The notes beneath the pieces were generated by a model that saw only the letters and a program-made list of their open reading frames with translations, made no database searches and was not told where the DNA came from. Positions 43,929 through 52,192 of a stretch of 64,000 nucleotides of DNA are shown here, piece by piece. How positions within the stretch are numbered: the first letter of the stretch is position 1; each line of letters opens with the position of its first letter. Both the position numbers and the translations under genes were made by a program. Origin of the DNA: Clostridia bacterium (GTDB taxonomy: Bacteria > Bacillota > Clostridia > Christensenellales > CAG-138). The stretch lies in contig JAFRNW010000018.1 in the NCBI GenBank assembly GCA_017429985.1, forward strand, positions 124,001 to 188,000. Reading direction: 5' to 3'.

Positions 43929-45314
43929 ATGGAGCACTCAAGAATAAAAAGACTTATTAGCAGTAATATCGTGCTTTTAGTATTTCTTGCAGTCTATTAT
44001 TTAGCTTTTTACCCTTTGATTGGTGTGATTTTTGCAGGTGATTCCTACTGGTACATGCGTCAAAGCATTCGTGTCAGCCCTGGTTATCCATTATTAATCA
44101 GTTTGTTCCGTCATGTTTTTTTAGAAAGCCATTGGGCAACAGCACTTGTTTTATTTCAAGAACTACTTACCGCCTACGCAGTTTTCACATTCGCTAACAC
44201 AGTAAAAAAACTGTTCACTCTTAGTTCTCTACTACAATTCATTGTCGCATTCTTTACCGCTTTCATGTATTATGCTTTCCGTTTACTTATCATCGGAAAA
44301 GAGACAGATACTTTCTTCTGCAATACCATTCTGACAGAAGGTATAACCTATCCTCTCTTCATCTTGTTATTCAAATACTTGCTATTATCGGTAGTAAACC
44401 ATGACAGACGTCTTTTACCTACCGTTTATAGCATTTCTTTTATTATTACGCTTATAAGGGGACAGTTCTTTTGGATTCCCCTTTTTCTTGTAGGCTATTG
44501 TTTTTACATCTTTATTCCTTCTTCTATTCTTCGCAAAACAATAACATCCTCCCTTTTGCTTGTTTCCTTTATATTATTGTCAAGTATTAGTTCTATGTTA
44601 TATCACTACCATGCTTCCGGTACGATCTCCACGACTACTCTCGGAACAGAAAGCACATTGACAGCAGTATTATATGACGTAGAGCAGAAAGACATTGCTG
44701 GTCTTTCTGTATCGAAAGATGTCAAAAATACTTTATTAAAAACGATTCAAGAAGCTGAACAAGAACATCAAACTTCCAAATATGCTCCTAAGAGATATAT
44801 AGAGCGTTACCGGCACTATGAAGACAATTTTGATCTTATACGCAAATCGTTTATGAATAGTCTTGCTGCTGAAGCAGGAAAGACCAACTACAAACAATTG
44901 TCTGATGATGAACTATCTAAAGCGATAGCTCCATATAATGCTGTTGTATTACCGCTTGCTTTTCAAATATTGCCGCGTTATCTGAGAACACGATGCGTCA
45001 ATTTTGTAGCAGGATTAATCCGTTCAAACTCACTTATGCATCCAATTGGCATTGTTGGAAGTATTCTCCTCTATTTTTTAGCAGTATTGTTACTCGTATT
45101 AACGCGGAACAGGGACGAATACCGCGTTGAACGTTCCTATTTATTGCTAATACTGCTAATGATTGTCAGTAACGCCCTGTTTTGTGCATTTGGTGTGTTC
45201 GCTCTCTCACGGTATATGTATTATGGGTTCCCTTTATTCTATCTTAGCTTTTTCTTATATGCTGTACGTTATTTCAAGTTCCTCCGAGAAAAGATACAAG
45301 AAAAAGAATCATAA
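43929..45314 (+). CDS. Polytopic membrane protein, possible GT-C-type glycosyltransferase (copy B), AT-rich
   Basis: The 461-residue protein has about 10 membrane helices and aligns end to end with copy A (32218-33579). Shared motifs are the first-loop AGDSYWYMRQSIRVSPGYP (Asp38), LTEGITYP, IRGQ, YHYHASGTISTTTLGTES, RYRHYE, RSNS and NALFCAFGVFALSRYMYYGF. The DNA is much more AT-rich and uses A/T-ending codons, unlike copy A, so it was probably acquired from a different genome rather than duplicated locally. Ribosome site before ATG 43929 is weak. Function inferred as lipid-linked sugar transferase at the outer face, unproven. Confidence 0.75.
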   Translation: MEHSRIKRLISSNIVLLVFLAVYYLAFYPLIGVIFAGDSYWYMRQSIRVSPGYPLLISLFRHVFLESHWATALVLFQELLTAYAVFTFANTVKKLFTLSSLLQFIVAFFTAFMYYAFRLLIIGKETDTFFCNTILTEGITYPLFILLFKYLLLSVVNHDRRLLPTVYSISFIITLIRGQFFWIPLFLVGYCFYIFIPSSILRKTITSSLLLVSFILLSSISSMLYHYHASGTISTTTLGTESTLTAVLYDVEQKDIAGLSVSKDVKNTLLKTIQEAEQEHQTSKYAPKRYIERYRHYEDNFDLIRKSFMNSLAAEAGKTNYKQLSDDELSKAIAPYNAVVLPLAFQILPRYLRTRCVNFVAGLIRSNSLMHPIGIVGSILLYFLAVLLLVLTRNRDEYRVERSYLLLILLMIVSNALFCAFGVFALSRYMYYGFPLFYLSFFLYAVRYFKFLREKIQEKES

Positions 45315-45415
45315 AAGGTATTTAGAAATCTTCTACCAACAATAACAATATTCAAGATACAGATCAGACGAATAGATCGCCCACATGATTTCGATATTAT
45401 TTACTTTAATTAGAA

Positions 45416-46330
45416 TCACTTCTTAGGAAGCGTGATCCAGCTCCCCGCCAGTTCATTGAATGAATCCGGCACAAACTCGTCAAATCCCGACCCCAGATAG
45501 AACGTCAGTTCCCCGAAGTACAGCTGTCCGTTCGCGTAATACCAGTCCACGCGCACGAAGGGAAGTCCCTTAGCGAGAACCCTTGACAGTTCCAGCATCT
45601 CCTCCCAGAACGGAAGGTGATCCGGAAGAAGGATCCCGCTCGTATTGTAATAATGCGAAACGTCGAGGCGCTTCCCGTTCAGGTCGTAGCAGTCCAGGGT
45701 ATGGGCGATAAACCGCGCCCTGTGCACCTCCACATACCGGGGTTCCCCGTCACCGCAGATGACCTTGTAATCCGAAATGTCCGTACCGTCATCGTTCTCG
45801 ATATACTGTTCCCCGACGATCTTCCTCGGGATATCCCGGTAGCACCATTCCCGTCCCTTGATGAAATAGTTCTCCGCAAGGCCTTCTCTGAGGCCCGATA
45901 CCGTTTTCTCCCGGTTGAGCTTGCTCTTGTCCTTGCAGATGCACATACCTTTTCCGGAATTGTGATTGCACTTCAGCACGAACCGGTCGGGCAGGGAATC
46001 AAAATCGATCTCGTCCGGGCTATCCCAGACGCCGAGGGACGGAATCAGGTAACGGGCGCCGATCCGCTCCGCGATGTAGGGCCGGACAAGGTATTTGTCC
46101 GACATCATCACATACTCGGGGCGGCGGTCGTAAAGCTTCATCCACTGGACCTTTTCGTTGATCCTTGTCGGATGATCCAGATCCAGGACCCTTCCGGTCA
46201 GCGATTTGTAAAGCCGCCTCAGATATTCCTCATCGGGCATGCTGTTGTATCGGCCCGCTTCCGCGTTGATCATGAAGCGGTAATCCGGGTCGGTGAGGTA
46301 TCGGATGCCTTTCCTGATCTTATCGGTCAT
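45416..46330 (-). CDS. TupA-like ATP-grasp protein
   Basis: The 304-residue protein matches the TupA-like ATP-grasp family often found in polysaccharide loci. It has TRINEKVQWMKLYDRRPEYV, SDKYLVRPYIAERIG, FVLKCNHNSGKGMCICKDKS (nucleotide-binding strand), the downstream YIENDDGTDISDYKVICGDG, and VRVDWYYANGQLYFGELTFY with catalytic-type Asp and Glu. TupA is known from teichuronopeptide synthesis, joining amino acids to glucuronate chains. Its ATG overlaps the glycogen phosphorylase stop by ATGA, an unusual partner. GC content is normal, so the AT-rich insert ends before it. Confidence 0.88.
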   Translation of the reverse strand: MTDKIRKGIRYLTDPDYRFMINAEAGRYNSMPDEEYLRRLYKSLTGRVLDLDHPTRINEKVQWMKLYDRRPEYVMMSDKYLVRPYIAERIGARYLIPSLGVWDSPDEIDFDSLPDRFVLKCNHNSGKGMCICKDKSKLNREKTVSGLREGLAENYFIKGREWCYRDIPRKIVGEQYIENDDGTDISDYKVICGDGEPRYVEVHRARFIAHTLDCYDLNGKRLDVSHYYNTSGILLPDHLPFWEEMLELSRVLAKGLPFVRVDWYYANGQLYFGELTFYLGSGFDEFVPDSFNELAGSWITLPKK

Positions 46331-48705
46331 TCTGTCAGAAGCGTCTTCGCGGCCTTCGGGCTGACGGGCTCGATATGCCAGATCTCATCCGCGTATTCCT
46401 TCACGGAGCGGTCGCTCGAAAAGATGCCCGCCGCCGCGATGTTGCGGAGGCATTTCCGCCCGAACGCGATCCTGTCCTTGCAGTCGTAGATCGCCTGCAG
46501 TTTCTTGTCGATGTATCCGAGCAGCTCGTAGACGATGAAATAATAGTCGGGTCTCTGCCAGTTCGTGCCGAACAGGAGCGCGCGGTGCAGATCGGAGAAA
46601 GCGCCGCTGTTGTCGTCCGAAAAAGTCCCGTCGATCAGCGTATCCAGGACCCGGCGGATCCTGGGCTCATATTCATAGAGCACTTTCGGATCGTAGGAGC
46701 TGCGGATGGAATTCAGCGTTTCCACGTTATTGCCGAAGACGTAGTTGTTTTCCTCTCCCGCAGCGCGGACGATCTCGATGTTGGCGCCGTCGTATGTCCC
46801 GAGCGTGACGGCACCGTTCAGCATCAGCTTCATGTTCCCCGTTCCGGAAGCTTCCGTTCCGGCAGGAGAGATCTGTTCGGAGATGTCGGCGGCCGGGATG
46901 ATGTGCTCGGCATAGCTGCAGTTGTAATTCTGGACGAATACGACCCGCATGAGGTCCTTCATGTCCGGATCCGCGTTGATCTTTTTCGCGATCTCATTGA
47001 TGAACTTGATAATCGCCTTCGCCCGGATATACCCCGGCGCGGCCTTCGCGCCGAAAATAAACGCGGTGGGCGGGAACTGCGTGATCCTTCCGTCCTTGAT
47101 CCCGAAGTAGATATCCAGCACGGCAAGCGCGTTCATCATCTGTCTCTTGTATTCGTGCATGCGCTTGACCTGAACGTCAAATATAAAGTCGGGCGGGATC
47201 GCGACGCCTTCCCGTTTTTCGATGATCGCGGAAAGCTGTTTCTTTTTCTCAAGCTTCACGGCATTGAACGCCAGAACGTCCTCGTCCGACAGATGATTCC
47301 TCAGCTCGGACAGACGGTCCGCGTGGATCAGGAAATCATCCTCTCCGACGCGCTTCTGGATAAACTGCCTGAGTTCCGGGTTGCAGACGCCCAGCCACCT
47401 TCTCGGCGTGATCCCGTTCGTCTTGTTCTGGAACCGTTCCGGATATGCCTGATACCACTCTTTCAGCACGTCGTGCTTCAGGATCTCCGTATGGATCTCC
47501 GCCACGCCGTTGACATGGCTGGAGCCGTAGACCGCAAGGTTTGCCATATGGATCACCTTGTTCTGGGTGATCGCGAGCCTGCTGCAGTCAAATCCGCGCT
47601 GCATCAGCTCCCCGCAGAGCAGCGTGTTGATCTCATACACGATATTGAAGATCTCCGGGAGCACTTCCTTGAACAGATCCACATCCCATTTTTCCAGCGC
47701 CTCGGACATGATGGTGTGGTTCGTATAGTTGAACGTCTTCTGCGCAACGGTGAACGCCTGCTCAAACGTCAGCCCCTCCTTCTTGAGAAGCCGGATCAGC
47801 TCCGGAATGCTGACGGTCGGATGGGTGTCGTTCAGCTGGATCGTCACATAATCCGCAAACTGCTCGATCGGCCTGTTCTCGCGCTTATAGCGGAACAGGA
47901 TATCCTGCAGGGACGCGCTGGAAAGGAAATACTGCTGTTTCAGGCGCAGCTTCTTCCCGGCGGGGGTGGTGTCGTTCGGATACAGGACGCGGGTGATGTC
48001 CTCGACCGCGTTCTTTTCCAGTACCGCGAGCGCGTATTCCTGATCGTTGAACAGCCTGAAATCGAATTCCTTGACCGGTTCGCTCTGCCAGAGCCGGAGC
48101 GTTCCGACGTTTTCCGTCTTGTATCCGATGATGGGCATGTCATACGGGACCGCCCGCACGGTCTGGTCAGAAAACTGCACCAGCACTTCATGCGTTCCGC
48201 GGCGGCGGCTCCAGGGATCTCCGCCCCTCTGCCAGTCGTCCGCGTTCTCGACCTGGAATCCGTCGTCAAAACTCTGTTTGAATAATCCGTATTTATAGCG
48301 CAGTCCGTATCCCATCAGGGGGAGATCCATCGTCGCGGCCGAATCGAGATAGCACGCTGCCAGTCTTCCGAGACCACCGTTCCCGAGAGCGGCGTCTTCG
48401 ATCTCCTCGAACATGGCGATGTCCAGTCCCTTTTCCTCGAACGCTTTCCTGACATCCTCCAGAATACCCAGCGAGAACAGGTTGTTGTAGACCATCCTCC
48501 CGATCAGATACTCCGCGCTGAAATAATAAGCTTCCCTGACCCGTTCATGTGCGTGCCGGCTCTCGTACCAGTCCTCGGCGATCGCGTCCATGACCACTTT
48601 TCCAAGAGCATTATGGATCTGCTGGGCTGTTGCGTCTCCCAAACTGACCTGTTCTTCCCGGAGAAGCACCAGTTCCATTTTTTCCATAATCTTATCAATA
48701 TGCAT
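46327..48705 (-). CDS. glgP: Glycogen/starch phosphorylase
   Basis: The 792-residue protein is typical GT35 length. Motifs: LGNGGLGRLAACYLDSAATM, NDTHPTVSIPEL, TNHTIMSEALEKW, VQVKRMHEYKRQMMNALAVL, and the PLP-site EASGTGNMKLMLNGAVTLGT with its lysine. It releases glucose-1-phosphate from alpha-1,4-glucans in the cytoplasm. The start is ATG 48705 behind GGAGG. It is followed by the coupled TupA-like gene; no other glg gene is in the window. Confidence 0.97.
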   Translation of the reverse strand: MHIDKIMEKMELVLLREEQVSLGDATAQQIHNALGKVVMDAIAEDWYESRHAHERVREAYYFSAEYLIGRMVYNNLFSLGILEDVRKAFEEKGLDIAMFEEIEDAALGNGGLGRLAACYLDSAATMDLPLMGYGLRYKYGLFKQSFDDGFQVENADDWQRGGDPWSRRRGTHEVLVQFSDQTVRAVPYDMPIIGYKTENVGTLRLWQSEPVKEFDFRLFNDQEYALAVLEKNAVEDITRVLYPNDTTPAGKKLRLKQQYFLSSASLQDILFRYKRENRPIEQFADYVTIQLNDTHPTVSIPELIRLLKKEGLTFEQAFTVAQKTFNYTNHTIMSEALEKWDVDLFKEVLPEIFNIVYEINTLLCGELMQRGFDCSRLAITQNKVIHMANLAVYGSSHVNGVAEIHTEILKHDVLKEWYQAYPERFQNKTNGITPRRWLGVCNPELRQFIQKRVGEDDFLIHADRLSELRNHLSDEDVLAFNAVKLEKKKQLSAIIEKREGVAIPPDFIFDVQVKRMHEYKRQMMNALAVLDIYFGIKDGRITQFPPTAFIFGAKAAPGYIRAKAIIKFINEIAKKINADPDMKDLMRVVFVQNYNCSYAEHIIPAADISEQISPAGTEASGTGNMKLMLNGAVTLGTYDGANIEIVRAAGEENNYVFGNNVETLNSIRSSYDPKVLYEYEPRIRRVLDTLIDGTFSDDNSGAFSDLHRALLFGTNWQRPDYYFIVYELLGYIDKKLQAIYDCKDRIAFGRKCLRNIAAAGIFSSDRSVKEYADEIWHIEPVSPKAAKTLLTE

Positions 48706-48914
48706 TCATTACCTCCGAATTGTGATGTCTCCATCCTGCGATAGCCCACATTCCTCGCATTGTACTGATTGTAGCACACATAAAGCAACCACACAATCGA
48801 CGCGCATAAAGAATCGACATAAAAACTGCAAAAAACCGTCAGTTTTCTCATTTCGGCACAGCAGGCAGGAATCAGGGACACAGACGGAACCCGGAACGGT
48901 CCGCAAAATCGGTA

Positions 48915-48965
48915 TTGACAGACATATCCCATGCTATTATTATAAAACTGTCCTATTTAGGACAG
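48915..48965 (+). promoter_or_regulatory. Promoter and palindromic operator of the Crp/Fnr regulator gene
   Basis: TTGACA (48915-48920) and TATTAT (48938-48943) have a 17-bp spacer. Across the expected start site lies the perfect palindrome CTGTCCTATTTAGGACAG (48948-48965, 8-bp arms, TT centre). The position suggests negative autoregulation by the product. Confidence 0.8.
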
Positions 48966-48977
48966 AAATGAGGGAAT

Positions 48978-49634
48978 ATGGAACATTTCAGCGAATCGCT
49001 GCTCAAGCGGGTCCGGAAGACGGGAATCTTTGAGACAATGACGCGCCAGGAGACGATCCGCGTCCTCAGCGATCCCCGGGCATACCTTGTCGGGTTCCAT
49101 CCGGAAGAAACGGTATTCGAGCCGGAAAACTTCATGCACTGCCTCGGATACGTGGTATCAGGGCGAATCGGAATACGGATGTCCGGCTATCCGATGCGCA
49201 CGCTGACGCAGGGATCCTGCTTCGGCGCGGCCGCCCTGTTCGGAAACGAGGGGCGTTATGTCACGGAGATCCGCGCGCAGTCGGAGACAAGGATCCTGTT
49301 CTTTGAGAACACGCTTGTGGAGGAATGCGTCCGCACGATCCCTTCGTTCGCGGAAGGCTACATCCGCTTTCTGAGCGAGCGGATCCGGTTTCTGAACCGG
49401 AAAATCCGTCTTCTCTCCGGCCATGACAGTCTGAACGCGCTGACCATATATCTCTCGGAACAGGTCCCGGACTGCGATGGCGTGATCCCGGTCAAATCCT
49501 ATACGCAGCTGGCGCGGACGCTGAACATGTCGCGCTCTTCCCTCTACCGGGTCATGGAAGAGCTGGAGAAGGACGGAATGATCCGAAAACAGGGCAAGGG
49601 GATCCTGCTGACCGATCCCGAAGCCTTTCTATAA
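48978..49634 (+). CDS. Crp/Fnr-family transcriptional regulator
   Basis: The 218-residue protein has a cyclic-nucleotide-binding-like beta-roll (residues 25-125; HCLGYVVSGRIGIRM, LTQGSCFGAAALFG), a dimer helix and a C-terminal winged helix (SYTQLARTLNMSRSSLYRVM then EELEKDGMIRKQGKGI). No Fnr iron-sulfur cysteine set is present at the N-terminus; Cys48, Cys82 and Cys109 are scattered. It resembles the clostridial Crp/Fnr branch often linked to stress or metal genes. It leads directly into an ABC importer, which it probably controls. Confidence 0.9.
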   Translation: MEHFSESLLKRVRKTGIFETMTRQETIRVLSDPRAYLVGFHPEETVFEPENFMHCLGYVVSGRIGIRMSGYPMRTLTQGSCFGAAALFGNEGRYVTEIRAQSETRILFFENTLVEECVRTIPSFAEGYIRFLSERIRFLNRKIRLLSGHDSLNALTIYLSEQVPDCDGVIPVKSYTQLARTLNMSRSSLYRVMEELEKDGMIRKQGKGILLTDPEAFL

Positions 49635-49646
49635 GTTTTATCAGCC

Positions 49647-49666
49647 TCTGCATTCAGGAATGCAGA
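49647..49666 (+). promoter_or_regulatory. Inverted repeat between the regulator and the binding-protein gene
   Basis: TCTGCATTC and GAATGCAGA are perfect 9-bp arms around AG, 13 bp after the regulator stop and just upstream of the ribosome site AGAAAGGAAA. It could act as an mRNA hairpin tuning expression of the importer or as an operator; it differs from the palindrome at 48948. Confidence 0.5.
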
Positions 49667-49682
49667 CAGAAAGGAAATCACT

Positions 49683-50774
49683 ATGTTGAAAAAGAAATCA
49701 CTCGTCGCTATGTTACTGATCCTGGCTATGCTCCTTTCCGTCGGATGCGCACAAAAACCCGCCGAAACGGAAGCGGCGGCGCCTGCCTCCGAGACCGCAG
49801 CGGAGTCCGTTCCGGAAGAGCCTGCCAAGGAAGAACCCGCTCCGGAAACCCCTGCCTTGGAACCCGCCGCGGAAGCCCCTGCGGGCGAAATGGTCCGTCT
49901 CGGAATCCTCAAGGGACCGACCGGCATCGGCGCAGCGGCACTGCTGCAGGACAATCAGGACGGCAAAACCGTCAACACCTATGAGGTTACGGTCGCTGCG
50001 GAAGCAACGGAGATTGTTTCCATGGTTGCCGCCGGGCAGCTGGATCTCGCCGCCGTTCCGACGAACGCAGCCGCCGCGCTGTACAATAAAACACAGGGCG
50101 GCGTCCGCATTCTGGCGCTGAACACGGCCGGCGTGCTCTATATCCTCGAGCAGGGCGATACCGTTCATTCCATGGCGGACCTGAAGGGAAAAACGATCTA
50201 TGCGGTCGGCCAGGGCGCAAACCCGGAATATGTCCTGAGGCATCTCCTCGCGGAGAACGGGCTTACGGACGGCGAAGACGTGACCGTGGAATTCCTGGAC
50301 AGCGCGGAACTGACCACAAAGGCTGCGGCGGGAGAGATCGAAGTCTGCATGCTCCCCGTTCCCGCCGTCACGACCGTGCTCATGAAGAACGGAAACATGC
50401 GCTCTGCCCTGGACCTGACGGAAGAATGGGACAAGCTCGGCAACGGAAGCACGCTTACCATGGGCTGCGTGATCGCTCCTGCCTCCTATGTGCAGGATCA
50501 TCCGCAGGCTGTCGCCGATTTCCTGAAGGAATATGAAGCGTCCATCCGCTTCGTGAAGGAAGACCCGGCCACAGGCGCCGGATACTGCGAGCTGTTTGAG
50601 ATCGTACCGAACAGCAAGGTCGCGGAAAAGGCGATCCCGGACGCCAATCTGATTTTCGTTTCCGGAGCGGACATCCGCCCCGCGATCGAAGGCTACTACA
50701 AAGTCCTCTTTGATTCCGATCCGAAATCAATCGGAGGCGCGCTCCCGGGCGATGACTTCTACCCGGCGGCTTAA
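49683..50774 (+). CDS. NitT/TauT-type ABC substrate-binding lipoprotein
   Basis: The 363-residue protein has a signal peptide with lipobox SVGC and a Pro/Glu/Ala-rich spacer (residues 24-70). The SsuA/ThiY-like fold follows: VRLGILKGPTGIGAAALLQD, VAAGQLDLAAVPTNAAAALY, DLKGKTIYAVGQGANPEYVL, and EVCMLPVPAVTTVLMKNG. Ligands in this family include sulfonates, nitrate, bicarbonate and pyrimidine precursors; this one is not assignable. It overlaps the permease gene by 23 bp. Confidence 0.9.
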   Translation: MLKKKSLVAMLLILAMLLSVGCAQKPAETEAAAPASETAAESVPEEPAKEEPAPETPALEPAAEAPAGEMVRLGILKGPTGIGAAALLQDNQDGKTVNTYEVTVAAEATEIVSMVAAGQLDLAAVPTNAAAALYNKTQGGVRILALNTAGVLYILEQGDTVHSMADLKGKTIYAVGQGANPEYVLRHLLAENGLTDGEDVTVEFLDSAELTTKAAAGEIEVCMLPVPAVTTVLMKNGNMRSALDLTEEWDKLGNGSTLTMGCVIAPASYVQDHPQAVADFLKEYEASIRFVKEDPATGAGYCELFEIVPNSKVAEKAIPDANLIFVSGADIRPAIEGYYKVLFDSDPKSIGGALPGDDFYPAA

Positions 50775-51516
50775 AAACATCCTGCGCGGCGCTGCCGCTG
50801 CGGCATTCTGGATCATAGTGTGGGCGCTCTGTGCCCGTGCGGTCGGGAAGGAACTGATCCTTCCCGGCCCGCTTCGCGTTGCGAGGACGCTTGTTTCGCT
50901 TGCCGGGACGGAAGCGTTCTGGCGCAGCATCCTGACGACATTTCTCCGCATTCTGACCGGATATCTTGCCGGCGTCATGCTTGCGTCAGTCCTCGCGGTG
51001 CTGACCTGTTCCGTAAAAACCGCGGATCTGCTCCTTTCCCCCGTGATCCGGCTTGTCCGGGCAACGCCCGTCGCTTCGTTCATCATTCTTCTTCTCCTCT
51101 GGGTCGGGCGGAAAAACGTTCCGGTCTTTATCTCCATGCTGATGGTCATCCCGGTCGTATGGGAAAACCTCGTTCAGGCAGCGGCTGCGGTGGATCCGAA
51201 ACTTCTGGAAATGGGACGGGCCTACGCGTTCGGTCCCGCTGGACTGTTCCGCCACATCTATCTCCCCTCCGTTCTTCCCGCTCTGGAGGCAGGGTGCCTG
51301 ACGGCCATGGGGCTCGCGTGGAAAAGCGGGATCGCCGCGGAAGTGCTGAGCCAGCCCAAACTCGCGATCGGAACCAGCATCTATAACAGCAAGGTCTATC
51401 TGGAGACCCCGGAGCTTTTTGCCTGGACGCTGACCGTCATCGTCCTGAGCATCCTGATCGAGCATCTGATCCGGAAGCTGATCGCATTCATTCAGAAAAA
51501 GGAGGTTCGCGTATGA
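50752..51516 (+). CDS. NitT/TauT-type ABC permease
   Basis: The chosen start is ATG 50752 inside the preceding gene; GGAGG at 50733 lies 14 bases upstream. The 254-residue protein has six membrane segments and the EAA-type loop AAAVDPKLLEMGRAYAFGPAGLFRHIYLPSVLPALEAG of SsuC/TauC permeases, followed by LAWKSGIAAEVL. It pairs with the ATPase whose ATG overlaps its stop (ATGA). Confidence 0.92.
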   Translation: MTSTRRLKNILRGAAAAAFWIIVWALCARAVGKELILPGPLRVARTLVSLAGTEAFWRSILTTFLRILTGYLAGVMLASVLAVLTCSVKTADLLLSPVIRLVRATPVASFIILLLLWVGRKNVPVFISMLMVIPVVWENLVQAAAAVDPKLLEMGRAYAFGPAGLFRHIYLPSVLPALEAGCLTAMGLAWKSGIAAEVLSQPKLAIGTSIYNSKVYLETPELFAWTLTVIVLSILIEHLIRKLIAFIQKKEVRV

Positions 51517-52055
51517 AGATCACGGATCTGTCTTTTTCATACGGTGACAGGAATATCTTCCGCCGCTATTCCGCGGAGTTTCCCGAACCGGTCTGCTGCA
51601 TCACTTCGCCTTCCGGAACCGGAAAAAGCACGCTTCTCAAACTGATCGCGGGCCTGCTGACCCCTGATTCGGGCACGATCGAAGGCGTGCCCTCCCGTCC
51701 CGTCATGATGTTCCAGGAGGACCGCCTGCTGCCATGGTACGACGTGCGGAAAAACCTGCTTCTGGTCTGTCCGGACAGGGAAAGGACGGACGCCATGCTG
51801 GAATCGGTGGAAATCGACGGGGATCTCAGGATAGCGGAGCTGTCGGGAGGCATGGCGAGAAGAGTCGCCCTGGCGCGCGCGCTACTCGCAGGGGGCAACT
51901 GTCTGCTGCTGGATGAGCCTTTTACCGGAATGGACGCCGACCTAATGCGCCGCATGGCAAAGCTGATCCTTTCGGAAAACGTTCCAGTAATCGCCGCGAC
52001 GCACTCCGGCGAGGAAGCGGAAGCGCTCGGGGCGGAGATGATCCGTCTGGTCTGA
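51513..52055 (+). CDS. Short NitT/TauT-type ABC ATPase
   Basis: The 180-residue protein has Walker A SPSGTGKST, Q-loop MMFQEDRLLPW, signature LSGGMARR, Walker B CLLLDEPFTGMD and switch ATHSGEE. SsuB/TauB proteins are usually about 250 residues; here the C-terminal part after the switch histidine is nearly absent and several loops are trimmed. All catalytic motifs remain, so it should work. It is the last gene of the Crp/Fnr-importer unit. Confidence 0.92.
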   Translation: MKITDLSFSYGDRNIFRRYSAEFPEPVCCITSPSGTGKSTLLKLIAGLLTPDSGTIEGVPSRPVMMFQEDRLLPWYDVRKNLLLVCPDRERTDAMLESVEIDGDLRIAELSGGMARRVALARALLAGGNCLLLDEPFTGMDADLMRRMAKLILSENVPVIAATHSGEEAEALGAEMIRLV

Positions 52056-52103
52056 CGCCCCGGATGCGGGGCTCAGAAGGATCTGTAAAGAGATTCATTC
52101 ATC

Positions 52104-52157
52104 CAAAAAGGACTTCCCCAGAACCGTAACGATCCGGTTCCGGGAAAGCCCTTTTAT
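52104..52157 (+). terminator. Intrinsic terminator of the importer operon
   Basis: A long interrupted stem (AAAGG-CTTCCCC-GAACCG against CGGTTC-GGGAA-CCTTT) ends in TTTTATT. Confidence 0.85.
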
Positions 52158-52192
52158 TATGTTTTCATATTCGCCTGCCCGAAGCCCCGGGC

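Noticed and set aside
46375-48285. A 636-codon open frame antisense to glycogen phosphorylase
   Set aside because: The phosphorylase is unambiguous and the antisense frame has no domain signature or proper start signal.
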